A stretch of DNA of 64,000 nt from Cercis canadensis (Eukaryota; Streptophyta; Magnoliopsida; Fabales; Fabaceae): positions 253,434 to 317,433 of the forward strand of contig QAOA01008740.1 in assembly GCA_003255065.1 (NCBI GenBank). The letters run 5' to 3'. The notes beneath the pieces are model-generated. The model worked only from the letters and a program-made list of their open reading frames with translations, did no database searches and was not told the DNA's origin. The translations under genes and the position numbers were made by a program. Each line of letters starts with the position of its first letter. The first letter of the stretch is position 1. Below are positions 1 to 10,689 of the stretch, piece by piece.

Positions 1-902
1 TTGTTTCACAAAACTCTTTTCTCTTCACTAAGCNTCTTTTCTTTTTATTTCAAATTTGTACTTCTTTTGCTTTTCTTCTTTTTCATTTTTTTTAACTAAT
101 AAGAACACCCTCAAACTTGATTTTCTTTATATTCTCAAGAGATGTCTTATTCAAGGTTTTTTTTTTTTTTTTCAACACCAAGAAACTACAAATCTTGTTT
201 CACAAAACTCTTTTCTCTTCACTAAGCCTCCCAATCCACCATTTTTTTTATGTATTTTTCATTCAAGCTCCAAATATTTTTCCAAAATAAAAATTGTGTC
301 ATAAATGCAAAGTGCATGAGGAAAATACTAAGTGGCACGGGTTAAGGGTGTGGTTAACAAAGAAAAAGTCTCAAATCGGTTGAAGTGGGTTGAACAAGGG
401 ATAGTTATTCATGGGTAGGCTAGAAAGGCTCAAAGTATCCAAACAAGGCCTAGATCACTTTTCTAATGCAACATGGCCTAGGATTTTGCCTCATGTGGCG
501 ATCAAACAAATTCTAGTATCCTTAAGGTCTAAAAAGTACTAAAATGCATAAACCTACTCTAGATGTGGCCAATGATTCATTAGTTCAGGGCATGTGCTCA
601 AAATGTGTACAAGAGGACAATGAAATTCAATCAAGATCACATAGGAATTAAGCAAACATTAGCATCCTATGCCTCATTTTCTAAAAGTTCTATGCAAATA
701 AAATCTAGAGTCTATCATGTGCCCTAGGTTTTCAAGCATCAAGATCACTCATCAAGAACACAAAACTACTATATTCTTAAAATCATAAAGCAAAAACGAA
801 AATCAAAACAAAAATATAAAAATTAAAATTCCCCACCCCCATACTCAAACATACATTGTCCCTAATGTGTACAGAAAGTAAGAGAATATGAAGAATACTC
901 CC
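1..902. other. AT-rich noncoding tail of an Athila-like element
   Basis: No gene is supported here; the only open frame comes from T-rich low complexity. The stretch resembles the noncoding internal part of element B further right: both have a block with 'cctaggattt(t/c)gcctc', and both have 'ccccaccccca' followed by a '(aca)ttgtcc(t/c)aatgt' motif (about 834-870 here, 5442-5482 in B). I read it as the region between the accessory ORF and the missing 3' LTR of a minus-strand Athila-like element. A 33-bp direct repeat (1-33 and 195-227) ends at the single N at position 34. Confidence 0.5.
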
Positions 903-2250
903 CTAAAAAGAAGTAGACATGTTGTCCCCGTTATCATCATTGTCATCAATTTTCTCCTGTTCCTTAGAGGGATATAGGTGAAGCTCAGGTGCCGATGGAA
1001 ATGACATCACTACTTGTCTTTGAGTGGCCGTGCAATAACTGTGATAGTGAGCCATATAAGCATTGACATCTAGCTGATAATGCATGAACTGACCTACCTT
1101 TGTGCTGAAGTGCATGAGGTGTTTCATTTGATGCTTCATTCTAGCCATTCTAGTGTCAAGTGACTCAGATGGTTGTGAAGAGGTTGCCCCAGCATTCTCA
1201 AGCTTTGGTTGAGGATGTGGTTCCCGAGAATAAGGATTCCATCCTTGTAACTTGTGAGCATAGGCACCTAGGGGTTGCTTGGGATTGAGCAACTCCTCGT
1301 CTGGACCCCATTTAACCACCATCTTTTGACACAATAACGTGATCACATAGGGATAGCCAAAAATAATAGCTTTTTGTCTATCAATGTAATAGAGGACAGA
1401 TTGCTGAATTAGACTTCTTATATTGATGGTCCTCTTAGTCATAATTGCATAAAGATTCCATCCTTGTAACTTGTGAGCATAGGCACCTAGGGGTTGCTTG
1501 GGATTGAGCAACTCCTCATTTGGACCCCATTTAACCACCATCTTTTGACACAATAACGTGATCACATAGGGGTAGCCAAAAACAATAGCTTTCTGTCTAT
1601 TAATGTAATAGAGGACAGATTGCTGAATTAGACTTCTTATATCGATGGTCCTCTTAGTCATAATTGCATAAAGAAGCACGACTCAATTTGTTATTACATC
1701 ACTGAGATGGTCGGTGGGAATGAGGTGAGCACAGATGAAGTGGTATGAAACTTTGCTGTTTGTCTCCAAACCTTACTTGAAGGAAATAGGAGTTTCAATT
1801 TGAGTCTTCCATTGGATGCCTAGCTTGCTTAGCATGGATATAACTTCCTCCTATTGAAGCCCTTCATTCCAATACTTCAGGTAGTCATTGTTAGGAAGGT
1901 TCAACAAGCCTAAGAGTGAGTTGATGGAGTAGCTATCAAAGGGAACCCACTTGTCTCGCACATATACCTTGAAATCCTTTCAAAACTTTGTGTTGGCATA
2001 AAACTCATCAACCATTGGTACCACAACTACTATGGGATGCTGGACCAACTCTAACTAGCCATTGTGGGTCACCAAATCCCTTATCACTTAGGTAAGGCCA
2101 TGGAAAAATTCAAAGCCTTGCTTTGGAATGCATGCTTTATGGATGATAAAGTGTTGAAACTGCTATGCTGCTTCCTTGTTCATGAATTTGAAGTGGTAAA
2201 AGGAATTGAAAGAAGAAGGGGTTGTGACCTTTTTCTTATTGGATGGTGTC
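903..2250 (-). pseudogene. Decayed accessory ORF with plant-transposon-protein (Transposase_32-like) domain
   Basis: On the minus strand, from about 2240 down, the frame reads like the plant retroelement-associated 'putative plant transposon protein' domain (Pfam Transposase_32 type, from memory). Recognisable pieces are FEFFHGLT, ELVQHPIVVV, VPMVDEFYAN and DFKVYVRDKWVPFD, then IRSLIQQSVLYYI and KAIVFGYPYVITLLC. Four or more in-frame stops interrupt 1680-2240, so only the last 258 codons (903-1679) stay open. That open part holds an in-frame 73-residue tandem duplication and ends in an acidic tail rich in D and N. Such ORFs sit downstream of pol in some Athila-like elements, which fits the noncoding sequence at 1-902. 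No catalytic motif is visible and the molecular role of the family is not known to me. The plus-strand frame at 2064-2369 is only a shadow. Confidence 0.65.
1235..1672. repeat. In-frame 219-bp tandem duplication
   Basis: Copy 1 is 1235-1453 and copy 2 is 1454-1672. Both begin 'gattccatccttgtaacttg' and end 'cataattgcataaa'. They differ at only a few bases (for example N/D and V/I in the encoded residues). The unit is exactly 73 codons, so the reading frame passes through both copies. Confidence 0.9.
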
Positions 2251-2831
2251 ATGATATGGTGGTGGCTAAGTCACAATCCTATAGAACACATGAGAATAAG
2301 ACCCCAAACACAATGCGAAAACATATCACAATGCAATGCGTTGATTGGCACTTGGTGTTAACTCAATAAAGCCTATGGAACACGCACACATTTTGGCAAA
2401 TAAGTGTCAAAGAGGCCATCCAATCAAGAAATTTTGAGCAAAAGAGAATCTAACCTTCATGGTGTCATTTGATTGAACACATAGTATGCACAACAAAAAA
2501 CACAATTTCCAAAAGCCTAACTAAACATGCAAAACCTCTGTCAGGCCAAGTGTTCATTTAAAAGTACCCAAGAAGGATAAATTATTAAGAGAATTACCGG
2601 GGAAGTGCAAGAATAGAGAGACCATCTTTTATGCTGAGTTAATTTGGTGTGAGTGTGATTAATGGTTAATGAGGACCAAAAAACTTGTGGGTCTAGGGCA
2701 GAGAGGTACGAAAATAGGAATGAAGTTGGATGGGTGAAGAATTTTGGTGGCTAAGTTGATGAAGTTGGCTGTTTGAAGTGTGGGTATGTGTGTTCTTGAG
2801 GAAATATGTGCTTAAGAGAGATAGGGAGTGG
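2251..2831. other. Noncoding remainder of the left Athila-like element
   Basis: No coding frame, RNA gene or terminus is recognisable in this 0.6 kb. It lies between the decayed accessory ORF and the outer edge of element B's LTR. The base composition matches the rest of the left element, so it is probably internal sequence of the element into which B inserted. Confidence 0.35.
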
Positions 2832-4056
2832 TGTGAAAAAACCTTAACGCAAGTGTACGTTATCGTTTCCAAGTAATAAGATGAGATAGAGTTATCGTTC
2901 CCACAAGGACTAATGTATCAACTACCAAAATTGGGTTAACCTTAATTTTATCTAATCAATCAATATGGAGATATTTTCAAAAAACAACTAAAATAGGATG
3001 AAAACAAACTTAAACCAGAAAACTAACAATCTAAACCAGCAAAATGATAGAATTATCAAGAGAAAAATATCTAGGGCTTTTGATTTCACCATAGCTATTC
3101 CGATTTACTATTCCTAATTCATTAACCAAGAACACTCTTCCTAATTGCTAGCCAAGAACCCTAAATTATTTATTAGCCTTTCCCAAGGTCAAACAAAAGT
3201 ATTTCTAAGTTATGAACCCACGATATTCCTATGTGAATTGCGAATAACCTAGAAATTCACTTAATTCTATGGTTCTTTTTAAATAGCTACACAGGCCATG
3301 GAGGTATATTCCTATCCTACATGCAACCTATGTTCTTAATCTCTATGATCTTTAATTACAAATTACCTCCCAGTCTCATTGTAATTATCTAATCAACTAA
3401 TTGGTGATCAAGCAATTAGAAGCATGAAGATTTGAGAAGAAGAAGACAATTTAATAAAGGAGTTCTTGAATTAAAGAAATAGAAAATCACAAATCATCCT
3501 AGCTAGACTACATCATAGCCCTAGAAGGGAATTTAGTTCATAGCAAAAAGGAAGAACAAGGTAAAATTAAATCTAGACAAGGTTCAAAGAGAAGAAGAAT
3601 AAAAACTCTGAAGAGAAGCCCCAATCTTGTTGTGCCCTTCTCCAATCCTTGTTTTTGCTCTCCTTCTTGCCTCCAAAAAGTCCAGAAAAGAATCCCCTAA
3701 ACAATCCATAAAAGTTCCTATTTATACTCTCTCTAAAAGTCCTAAAGAAACTAAAGAAAAAGGGCACGTGTTCAGAAAAATCGCACGGGCGCCGCGGCTC
3801 TGGATTTTCAGCGCCGCAGCGCTGAGTTGCTGCCCCGCTTTTAAATTTCATGCTCCAGGCGCCGCAGCTCTGGGTTTTGGGCGCCGCAGCTCTTGAATTC
3901 TGGTCTAGAAACTTCCCAATTCTTCAATTCTTCATTCTAACCTGTGAAACCTACAATTTAACATAAAACATCCTATTAGATGATGATTAATCTCAATAAA
4001 CAACCAAATAATTAAGTAAAAGAGATCTAAAGAGTGGGTATAAAACCCACTCAACA
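2832..4056 (-). repeat. 3' LTR of element B
   Basis: The LTR runs tgtgaaaaaaccttaacgc ... ccactcaaca on the plus strand, so in element sense it starts TGTTGAGTGG and ends TTTTTTCACA (TG...CA). The first 461 bp are nearly identical to 8372-8832, which confirms the pair. A short inverted repeat (agtgggta taaaacccact) lies next to the element-sense 5' end. Confidence 0.9.
3787..3893. repeat. GC-rich minirepeat inside the element B LTR
   Basis: Four degenerate copies of a motif close to gcgccgcagctctgg lie in 107 bp of otherwise AT-rich LTR. Related ggcgctgcag/agcgctgcag motifs appear at about 10900-10965 next to element F. Function is unknown; its GC content stands out strongly from the flanks. 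Confidence 0.7.
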
Positions 4057-4071
4057 AATACCCCCAAACTT
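4057..4071 (-). promoter_or_regulatory. Polypurine tract of element B
   Basis: In element sense the sequence agtttgggggtatt lies immediately before the TG of the 3' LTR. A G-run at this place is the usual primer for plus-strand DNA synthesis. Confidence 0.75.
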
Positions 4072-5690
4072 AACATTTGCTTGTCCTCGAGCAAAGAAAG
4101 AGAAAAATTAAATTAAACTCAACAACTAACTAACAAAGTGAAAAATTTATTTGCTAACCATACAAGCCTCAAAGATCTCTATTAAACACAAATCCTAGAA
4201 AATTTTCAAAATAGCATGAATGTGTATAATTTCAACCCAAAGTTAATCTCATCTCAATCTCACTAAAATTTTCTGTGTGTGTAAGTATAGCCCTTGCTTA
4301 CCCTACACTCTCTTCACTTAAATCAGATTACACAAATAAGCTCATAAGCATATATTCTCCACTTTTATTCTCTCAGAACCCCATATGCTTGCTTTTCATG
4401 TCAATCTCCACTAATGTAGGTATTTCACAATATTGAGGATCAAAAGGACTTTTGATAAGCTTGTAATGTGTGCCTGGGTTAAGGGTAGGATGATAGATAA
4501 ATATGTGGCTTAACTCACCAATCACACAAATTCAGTTTAGAGCAAATTAAGAGCACCCTTCTTTCTTTTCACTTCTAACTCCCCCAAACTTATTTTCTTC
4601 TTTACTTTTCCATCCACCAATAGAATTCTTACTTTTGGGCCACTACATCCCATACTCAATGCTTTCTAAGACATTTTTTTTTCTTTTTTCAATATTTGCA
4701 CAATTGTCTTTTTTTTTTTTCATTGCAAAATATTCTTTTTTTTCTTTACAGCAGGGATGTAGCTCTTTGAATTTTCATTCTTTGGTGGTCATTTCATTGA
4801 AATCTTCCTTTTCTTTTTCTTCAATTCTCCTTAATTTTTCTAGCTCTAAATGCTCTTAAGACTAAAAATGTGCTTTAGGTGAAAGGTTCAAGTCAAAAGA
4901 TCATTCAAAGGGCTAGGATCAGTGTAGGTGACAAAGAAACAGACTAAATTAAGCTCAATGGGGTATGCTAGGGATAAAATATCATACAGAAGGATAGTTA
5001 GAAAGGCTCAAACGAAACAAAAATAGCCTAAATCATCTCCCTAATATTGCGCAGCCTAGGATTTCGCCTCGACTGACAATCAAGCAAGTTCTAGCATTCT
5101 GTGAGATTTTAAAATGACTTAATTCACATAATCATCTCTAAGCATGCAGATTTCAAATAAACAGGGCTATGTGCTCAATAATTCAGGAAATTTCAATTAG
5201 ACAAAATTTAACACAAGAGTTAATTAGAAACACAAACACAAAATCTATCATTTTTCTAGAGCTATAAATAGTGAAAATCAGTTTTATCATTATCCTAAGG
5301 TTAAACAAAAAATTTCACTCTATTCTACTAAACTAAAGAAAAAATAAAAATTAAACATAAAAACTATCTAGAAAAGCATTTTAAAAAAAATACCCAATAA
5401 TAAATTAAGTACAAGTCAATACCGCAGCTCAAAAAATAATTCCCCACCCCCAAACTTAAAGGAAACATTGTCCTCAATGTTTAAAGCAAAGAAGAAAAAG
5501 ATGCGAGGACTTCCCTGAAATGGAGATGGATCACTTTGCATCATCATCAAGTGGAGCTGCTGAGGGGAATAAAAGTTATAGATTGTATACCTGAAACATA
5601 AAAAAAATTAAACACACAAGCATGAAAATAAAATTAAACGACTAAAAAAAAAACTTAAGAGAAAAGGTTAAAAAGATTGGGTTGCCTCCC
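4072..5690. other. Noncoding 3' internal region of element B
   Basis: This 1.6 kb between the polypurine tract and the end of the protease frame has no supported gene. It contains T-rich runs (4670-4760) and blocks shared with 1-902. The motif gggttgcctcccaaaaagcac (about 5677-5697) recurs at 11199-11222 in element F and marks the former end of pol in this family. Confidence 0.6.
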
Positions 5691-5738
5691 AAAAAGCACT
5701 TGTTTTATAGTCTTCAGCCTGACTGTCTCTGGAATAAA

Positions 5739-6968
5739 TTAACCAGAATCAAAAATAGCAGTGGAGGACTTCTGGAATTTTACTCCACTATTTCTTTCAG
5801 CTTTGGATTGTTGGCCAGTCTCTTTTAAGCTCCAAACTTTATTTCCATCTCCAAAACAAGCAGATTTTCTGAGATGCTCCAAAAGAATCTTTTGGAATGA
5901 CGGCTTCTTTTTCTTGTTTTTCTTGTGAGATTCAGCTATAGGCACTGGTCTAGCCATTGACTTCTTGAGATTTTTATCATCTTGGACCTCTAAATCATGA
6001 GGCTTCTCTTTATTTGTCATTCTCATGGTGCGAGCTTCAATTGGGTCTTGTGATTTAGTGCTTCCACTTGTAGTGTCAATTTTACAACAAACACTCACTT
6101 CATCTGGATGCTTTATTTCTTTGAAGACCTTGAAGGACACTTGATCACCTTGCACTCTCAGAGTAAGTTGGCCCTTTTGCACATCAATAAGAGCTTTCCC
6201 AGTTGCTAGAAATGGACGACCAAGAATGATTGGGATTTCTTGGTCCTCCTCCATGTCAAGCACAACGAAATCTGCTGGGAAGATGAACTTGTCCACTTTG
6301 ACTAATACATCCTCTAGGATTCCCCTTGGATACTTGATTGATCTATCCGCCAATGTCAAGGAGATGGAGGTTGGCTTTATTTCTCCTATACCCAGTTTCC
6401 TAAAAATAGAAAGAGGCATAAGGTTAATACTAGCACCAAGATCACAAAGTGCCTTACCAAAAGATACATTGCCAATAGAACAAGGAATATTGAAACTCCC
6501 TGGATCTGTTAACTTTGGTGGCAATTTCTTTTGTAAGATTGCATTGCACTCCTCAATAAGTGTCACAGTCTCATAATCCGCTACCTTTCTTTTATTTGAG
6601 AGAATCTCCTTCATAAATTTCATGTAGCTAGGCATTTGCACCAAAGCATCTGCAAATGGGATGTTGATGTGCAGCTTCTTGAACACCTCCAAAAATTTAG
6701 AGAATTGATTATCCAGCTTCTTCTTCTGGAATCTCTGAGGGAACGGAAGAGGTGGAACATATGGTGGAGGATTGTCTGGAAATAACTTAGATGTCTTCTC
6801 CACAGATTTCACAAGTGGTTCCACTGGGGTGTCTTGCTTTGTCTCAGGCTCAACTGACTTAATTGGCACATTCTTTGCAAGTTTAGATGGTTCACCTAAA
6901 GTCTTACCATCACGAAGAGTAATAGCCATGACATGCTCTTTAGGATTCACCTCCGTATCGCTTGGCAA
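5739..6968 (-). pseudogene. Element B protease region (aspartic protease, Athila type)
   Basis: A 409-codon frame covers the end of Gag and the retropepsin-like protease. The N-terminal third is a linker rich in P and K. A protease core follows at about residues 160-285, with CDLGASINLMPLSI as the active-site segment and IILGRPFLATG as the downstream hydrophobic-glycine motif. DLGAS instead of D(T/S)G is usual for Athila proteases. The C-terminal 120 residues are basic and low in similarity to anything I know. The frame should continue into reverse transcriptase but ends at a stop, and no RT motif follows. It is separated from gag by stop codons at about 7000-7220, so it is not expressed as one polyprotein from this copy. 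Confidence 0.8.
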
Positions 6969-7009
6969 AGACCCATGTTGTCTGGTGCTAAGTATGCTAG
7001 ATAATTAAC

Positions 7010-8225
7010 CCACTTGTACTTCTAGGTTTCGAATGGAGGCGTTTGTTCTTGCCATAAACTGACTGGTGTTTATTGTTAACTGGGCAAGAGCATCTTCCAA
7101 ACAGACCTTAGGTGGTGGTGGTTGATCTTGCACTGGTGCCTGGGCAGAATTCTGATTGTTTCTCCAAGAAAAATTGGGGTGATTTCTCCACCCCGGATTA
7201 TATGTATTGGAGTAAGGGTTGTTCTACCTACTTGGGTTTCCCACAAAGTGTGCTTCCTCTGACTGAGATGGAGAGAATGGATTGTCAACTTGGCAATTTG
7301 AGCTAGCATGAGGACCACCACAATGATCACAATTCTCAGGAGGTGACTGAATGGCGTTGACATTCCGGATGGTTAACTGCTTAGCCAGAGAGTCAATTTT
7401 AGCAGATAAAGCTGTGAAAGCATCAACCTCATGAACCCCAAGTACCTTTCGTGAAGCGGACCTCTCAGTAGGCCACTGATAGGCATTGGTAGCCATCTCC
7501 TCTAACAGCTCATTGGCATCCTCATATGTCTTCCTCATCAAAGATCCACCAGCAGCGACATCAACTAGTGTCTTGGTGGAATTCAACAACCCATTATAAA
7601 ATGTCTGTAATTGTAGCCAGTCAGGAAGTCCATGGTGGGGGCATCTTCGAAGTAGCTCCTTGTACCTTTCCCAACCCTCCTGAAGTGACTCATTCTCCAA
7701 TTGATAAAATGTTGCAATGTCATTTCAGAGCTTGGCAGTCTTAGCTGGTGGAAAAAATTTTGCCAAAAATTTTTGGGCCAAAATATCTCATGTGGTGATG
7801 GTTCCTGTTGACAATGATTGAAGCCAAGCCTTGGCTTTATCCCGTAATGAGAAAGAAAATAGGCGGAGGCGAATAGCATCATTACCAACCTCGTTGTGCT
7901 TGAAAGTATCGCATATCTCCATGAACCCGAAAATATGAGCATGAGGGTCTTCACTCGCTAATCCACTGAACAAGGTTGACTGAAACATGTGGATTATAGT
8001 TGGTTTAATCTCAAAAGAATTTACTTCAATAGCTGGTCGCCTTACACCTGAATTGGTATCCGTGATGGAAGGTAGAGCATAATCACAAAGTGCCTTGGGA
8101 GGGTTTTCTTCTGCCATTGTGTCTGTCAAAACTCTGGTGGGCTCTCTTCTTGCCTTTCTATTCTTTCGACAAGTTTTCTCTATCTCAGAATCAAGTGGGA
8201 TTAGAGAGATGCTTCCAGAATTTCT
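7010..8225 (-). pseudogene. Element B gag (broken)
   Basis: Minus-strand Gag of Athila type. The likely start lies near 8225, giving a first segment with SLIPLDSEIEKTC and, after a basic stretch, MAEENPPKALCDYALPS. The capsid-like retrotransposon gag domain reads FSLRDKAKAWLQSL, then (after two stops near 7735-7790) ESLQEGWERYKELLRRCPHHG. A zinc knuckle of the form CX2CX3HX4C follows (CDHCGGPHASSNC, near 7300). At least four stops break the frame: two between 7700 and 7790, one near 7224 and one near 7005. The plus-strand and other-frame ORFs over this region are shadows. Confidence 0.8.
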
Positions 8226-8344
8226 CATACACCAAAAGAAAACTCCTGAAAGTCTTGAACAATAAAACAATTAAATAGATCTGTGAAAATAAACGATTAG
8301 AGTAAAATCAAGATCACTGAGTATCGATATTGACAACAAATTAG

Positions 8345-8362
8345 TCCCCGGCAACGGCGCCA
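8345..8362 (-). promoter_or_regulatory. Primer binding site of element B, tRNA-Asp type
   Basis: The plus strand reads tccccggcaacggcgcca, which is the 3' end of plant tRNA-Asp including CCA as I remember it. The minus strand is therefore complementary and lies ten bases inside the 5' LTR. A tRNA-Asp primer is typical of Athila elements. Confidence 0.85.
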
Positions 8363-8371
8363 AAAACTTGC

Positions 8372-8832
8372 TGTGAAAAAACCTTAACGCAAGTGTACGT
8401 TATCGTTTCCAAGTAATAAGATGAGATAGAGTTATCGTTCCCACAAGGACTAATGTATCAACTACCAAAATTGGGTTAACCTTAATTTTATCTAATCAAT
8501 CAATATGGAGATATTTTCAAGAAACAACTAAAATAGGATGAAAACAAACTTAAACCAGAAAACTAACAATCTATACCAGCAAAATGATAGAATTATCAAG
8601 AGAAAAATATCTAGGGCTTTTGATTTCACCATAGCTATTCTGATTTGCTATTCCTAATTCATTAACCAAGAACACTCTTCCTAATTGCTAGCCAAGAACC
8701 CTAAATTATTTATTAGCCTTTCCCAAGGTCAAACAAAAGTATTTCTAAGTTATGAACCTACGATATTCCTATGTGAATTGCGAACAACCTAGAAATTCAC
8801 TTAATTCTATAGTTCTTTTTAAATAGCTACAC
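8372..8832 (-). repeat. Truncated 5' LTR of element B
   Basis: 461 bp match 2832-3292 with a handful of substitutions, then the match stops exactly at the single N at 8833. The expected remaining 764 bp of LTR are missing. Confidence 0.9.
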
Positions 8833-8833
8833 N
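8833..8833. other. Single-N junction, probable assembly seam
   Basis: The left side is element B LTR cut mid-repeat; the right side is a MULE cut before its left terminal repeat. Losing both elements at the same unresolved base is more easily explained by joining of non-adjacent sequence than by biology. Confidence 0.7.
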
Positions 8834-8912
8834 CCATCTCTCTTTCACGCTCATCTCTCTCTCTCTGTCATCTCTCTTTCACTAATTTTCTCTGAGAGAT
8901 GAACAATGTTTC
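8834..8912. repeat. Left arm of the MULE inverted repeat
   Basis: CT-rich arm that pairs, as reverse complement, with 10519-10597 over about 79 bp, with small differences in the number of CT units. Confidence 0.75.
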
Positions 8913-9254
8913 GTCAAAGAATCTTCATTCTTAAGAAAATATATAACTAGAAAAAGAAACTATTATCCTAACAAGCAAAGAGCAAAGCAAAGCACCAGAA
9001 AAATATTGGAATCGGAAAGACGGTACCCACCAAGCTACAAAGGTCTAAAGGTGCTTGTAGATCAAGTTAGCACCTTTAGTGTCTTGCTTCCATCTTTTTC
9101 TAACCATACAACTAAGCATTCCATTATTATTATTTTTTTCTACTGTAAGTAATATGCTCCTTTTAGTTATTAAATAAATAAGAAATATAATTAATTAAAT
9201 GCACAGACGATAATCAAAATATGTAACTCCTTTCCTATTCTTTTCTAAGTTGTA

Positions 9255-9429
9255 ACATTATATAAATGGCATCAGTAAGCTCCAAACATTCTTCTTTCTC
9301 TCCCTTCAAACTTAGCGTTCTGCAGCTTCACATTAATTACGATTTGGCATGCAGGTCATGAGATAGAGGCCAAATAACTCATCGTTCTGGTGGCAGCAAC
9401 AGTGGTAATTAAACAGAAAAAATAAAGGA
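9255..9429 (+). promoter_or_regulatory. Captured promoter and 5' leader of an MCTP-type gene
   Basis: Upstream of the C2 fragment lies a TATA-like motif (tatataaatggc, about 9259-9270), a CT-rich leader, a possible splice acceptor (ttggcatgcag, ending near 9355) and an AG-rich leader up to the ATG at 9430. The order looks like a real plant promoter and transcript leader carried along with the coding start. Confidence 0.45.
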
Positions 9430-9699
9430 ATGGGCACAACTAGGAAACTTATAGTAGAGATCGTGGACGCTCGCAATCTTCTACCCAAAGATGGGCACGT
9501 CACTTCGAGCCCATATGTGGTGGTTAATTTCTACGAGCAACGAAAAAAGACTCATACTACAATTCGTGACTTGAACCCCACGTGGAATGCAACGTTGATG
9601 TTTGATGTTGGTATGCCTTCTGACATTTTCGGTGATATGCTTGAGCTCGATGTTTATCATGACAAGAATCACAGACCCACTGGACGGAACAACTTTTAA
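9430..9699 (+). pseudogene. Captured N-terminal C2 domain of an MCTP/QUIRKY-like protein
   Basis: The 89-codon frame starts MGTTRKLIVEIVDARNLLPK and continues as a C2 domain: SSPYVVVNFYEQRKKT, then LNPTWNATLMFDV, then LELDVYHD and GRNNF. This is the first C2 domain (C2A) of multiple-C2-domain transmembrane proteins such as QUIRKY, which act at plasmodesmata and in membrane contact. Full-length members have about 1,000 residues with three or four C2 domains and a C-terminal membrane region; here a TAA follows GRNNF and the rest is absent. The acidic loop residues of a Ca2+ site are partly present (D of VDARN, DVYHD). No intron is expected in this part. It is almost certainly a transposon-captured fragment. 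Confidence 0.75.
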
Positions 9700-9777
9700 A
9701 TTGCAAGTTTCTCTATCCCATGCTGTCTCTCCCACCTGAAGTCACTTGAACTATTAAACTGCAAGTTTCTTAAAAAA

Positions 9778-9916
9778 ATTTCTCTCTCTCATCTCTCTCT
9801 TTCTCTCTCTACCATCTCTCTCTCTCTCTTTCTCTCTTCATTTGGGCTGGCTGAATCTCCCTCTCTCTTCCCCTCCTCTCTCATTTCTCTCTCTTTCTCT
9901 TCCCCTTCTCTCTTTT
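9778..9916. repeat. CT-microsatellite-like tract
   Basis: About 140 bp of imperfect (CT)n / tctctctctt repeats inside the MULE. The matching GA-rich tract is at 10540-10690 in inverted orientation. Confidence 0.85.
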
Positions 9917-9929
9917 CCTCTTGAAACAA

Positions 9930-10375
9930 CTCCGCCGGAGTTAGAGGCGATTCAGGAGCTGGAAGGAACGTGACCCATTGTGCCCACCCAATGTGACCAC
10001 CCATTGGTGGTCTCATACATATTGGAATTGGTAGCAGTGCCAAACAAGTATGTTGTCTAGTGCTAGGAGGGCTTTTAGACTTAGACGATGCTCTGTGCCT
10101 TTGCACCACCATTAGGCTTAAGCTTCTGAACATCAATCTTGTGGTACCACTTGCTCTGCAGGTCCTTGAGAAAAAAAAAAATTCACCATTGCACAAGGTT
10201 TACTTGCCATGCCTGCCCACATGCCTCCGTAGTCCATAACCATGGCAAGGCAATGCCTGAATAACCACATGCCTTCATAGTCCATAACCATGGCTGAGTC
10301 ACATAACTCACTGAGTCATGCAACTCGGACTCGGACTAGGGGTACACATATCGGAAGTAATCAGTAATCACAGAT
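9930..10375. other. Unidentified MULE interior
   Basis: I do not recognise this 0.45 kb. The minus-strand frame over it is half CT-tract translation. A short near-duplicate lies inside: 'catgcct(c/t)c(g/a)tagtccataaccatggc' at about 10219-10246 and 10268-10294. On the minus strand about 25 codons near 10110-10185 look gene-like (KDLQSKWYHKIDVQKLKPNG), possibly a third captured fragment of unknown origin. Confidence 0.35.
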
Positions 10376-10525
10376 ATCATCATTTCAGCTAAGCATGAGG
10401 TTAGTGACTTGATTTTCTACAAAACTATGGTGGATGGCCTCAAAGAACAGGTATTGGAACTAGTGGATGTTTGAGAGAGAGTGCAGGTTCTTGTTGAAGA
10501 GGGTAAGCGGAATGGAGAAGAAACA
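10376..10525 (+). pseudogene. Captured coiled-coil fragment of a CC-NBS-LRR gene
   Basis: The plus-strand frame reads DGLKEQVLELVDV, a stop (tga), then ERVQVLVEEGKRNGEE. This closely matches the coiled-coil segment of the CNL fragment at 46034-46426 (LEEQVMRLAKEREKVQVLVE, then EAMQNGEQ). At the DNA level 'gtgcaggttct(t/g)gt(t/g)gaagag' is shared. The coiled coil is the N-terminal signalling region of this class of plant immune receptors. Only about 50 codons remain, with one stop and no NB-ARC domain. Together with the MCTP fragment it makes two genes sampled by one element. Confidence 0.65.
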
Positions 10526-10597
10526 TTGTTCATCTCTCAGAGAAACTCAGTGAAAGAGAGATGGCAGAGAGAGAGATGAGCGTAAGAGAGAGATGAC
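10519..10597. repeat. Right arm of the MULE inverted repeat
   Basis: Reverse complement of 8834-8912 (see there); GA-rich and continuous with a longer GA tract up to about 10690. Confidence 0.75.
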
Positions 10598-10689
10598 AGA
10601 GAGAGAAAGAGATTGGCCGAGAGATAGATTGGGGAAGAGAAAGATGAGAGTGTGTGTGAGAGAGAGAGAGAGATGAGAGATGAGAGAGA

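Larger units (their letters stand above)
2832..8832 (-). mobile_element. Element B: pol-less Athila-like Ty3/gypsy retrotransposon
   Basis: A minus-strand LTR element. In element orientation it has a truncated 5' LTR (8372-8832), a tRNA-Asp primer site, gag, protease, a noncoding 3' region, a polypurine tract and a 1,225-bp 3' LTR (2832-4056). Reverse transcriptase, RNase H and integrase are absent: after the protease frame the sequence goes almost directly to the motif that normally ends Athila pol ('LKTIKQVLFGRQP' style, about 5680-5735). It could therefore move only with proteins supplied in trans. Its 5' LTR stops abruptly at the N at 8833. Assignment to the Athila lineage rests on the primer site, the DLGAS-type protease and the Gag sequence. 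Confidence 0.85.

Noticed and set aside
2064..2369. Plus-strand open frame of 101 codons
   Set aside because: It is the antisense shadow of the decayed Transposase_32-like ORF, whose conserved phrases are readable on the minus strand.
3573..3896. Overlapping frames of about 90 codons on both strands
   Set aside because: They lie inside element B's LTR and result from its GC-rich minirepeat and purine tracts; no family resemblance.
8345..8362. Possible tRNA-Asp gene fragment
   Set aside because: Only the 18-base 3' end matches and it sits next to an LTR, so it is a primer binding site; no cloverleaf surrounds it.
9789..10196. Minus-strand 135-codon frame
   Set aside because: More than half is translation of the CT/GA tract (E/R repeats). 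Only about 25 codons look gene-like, and they are noted as uncertain.
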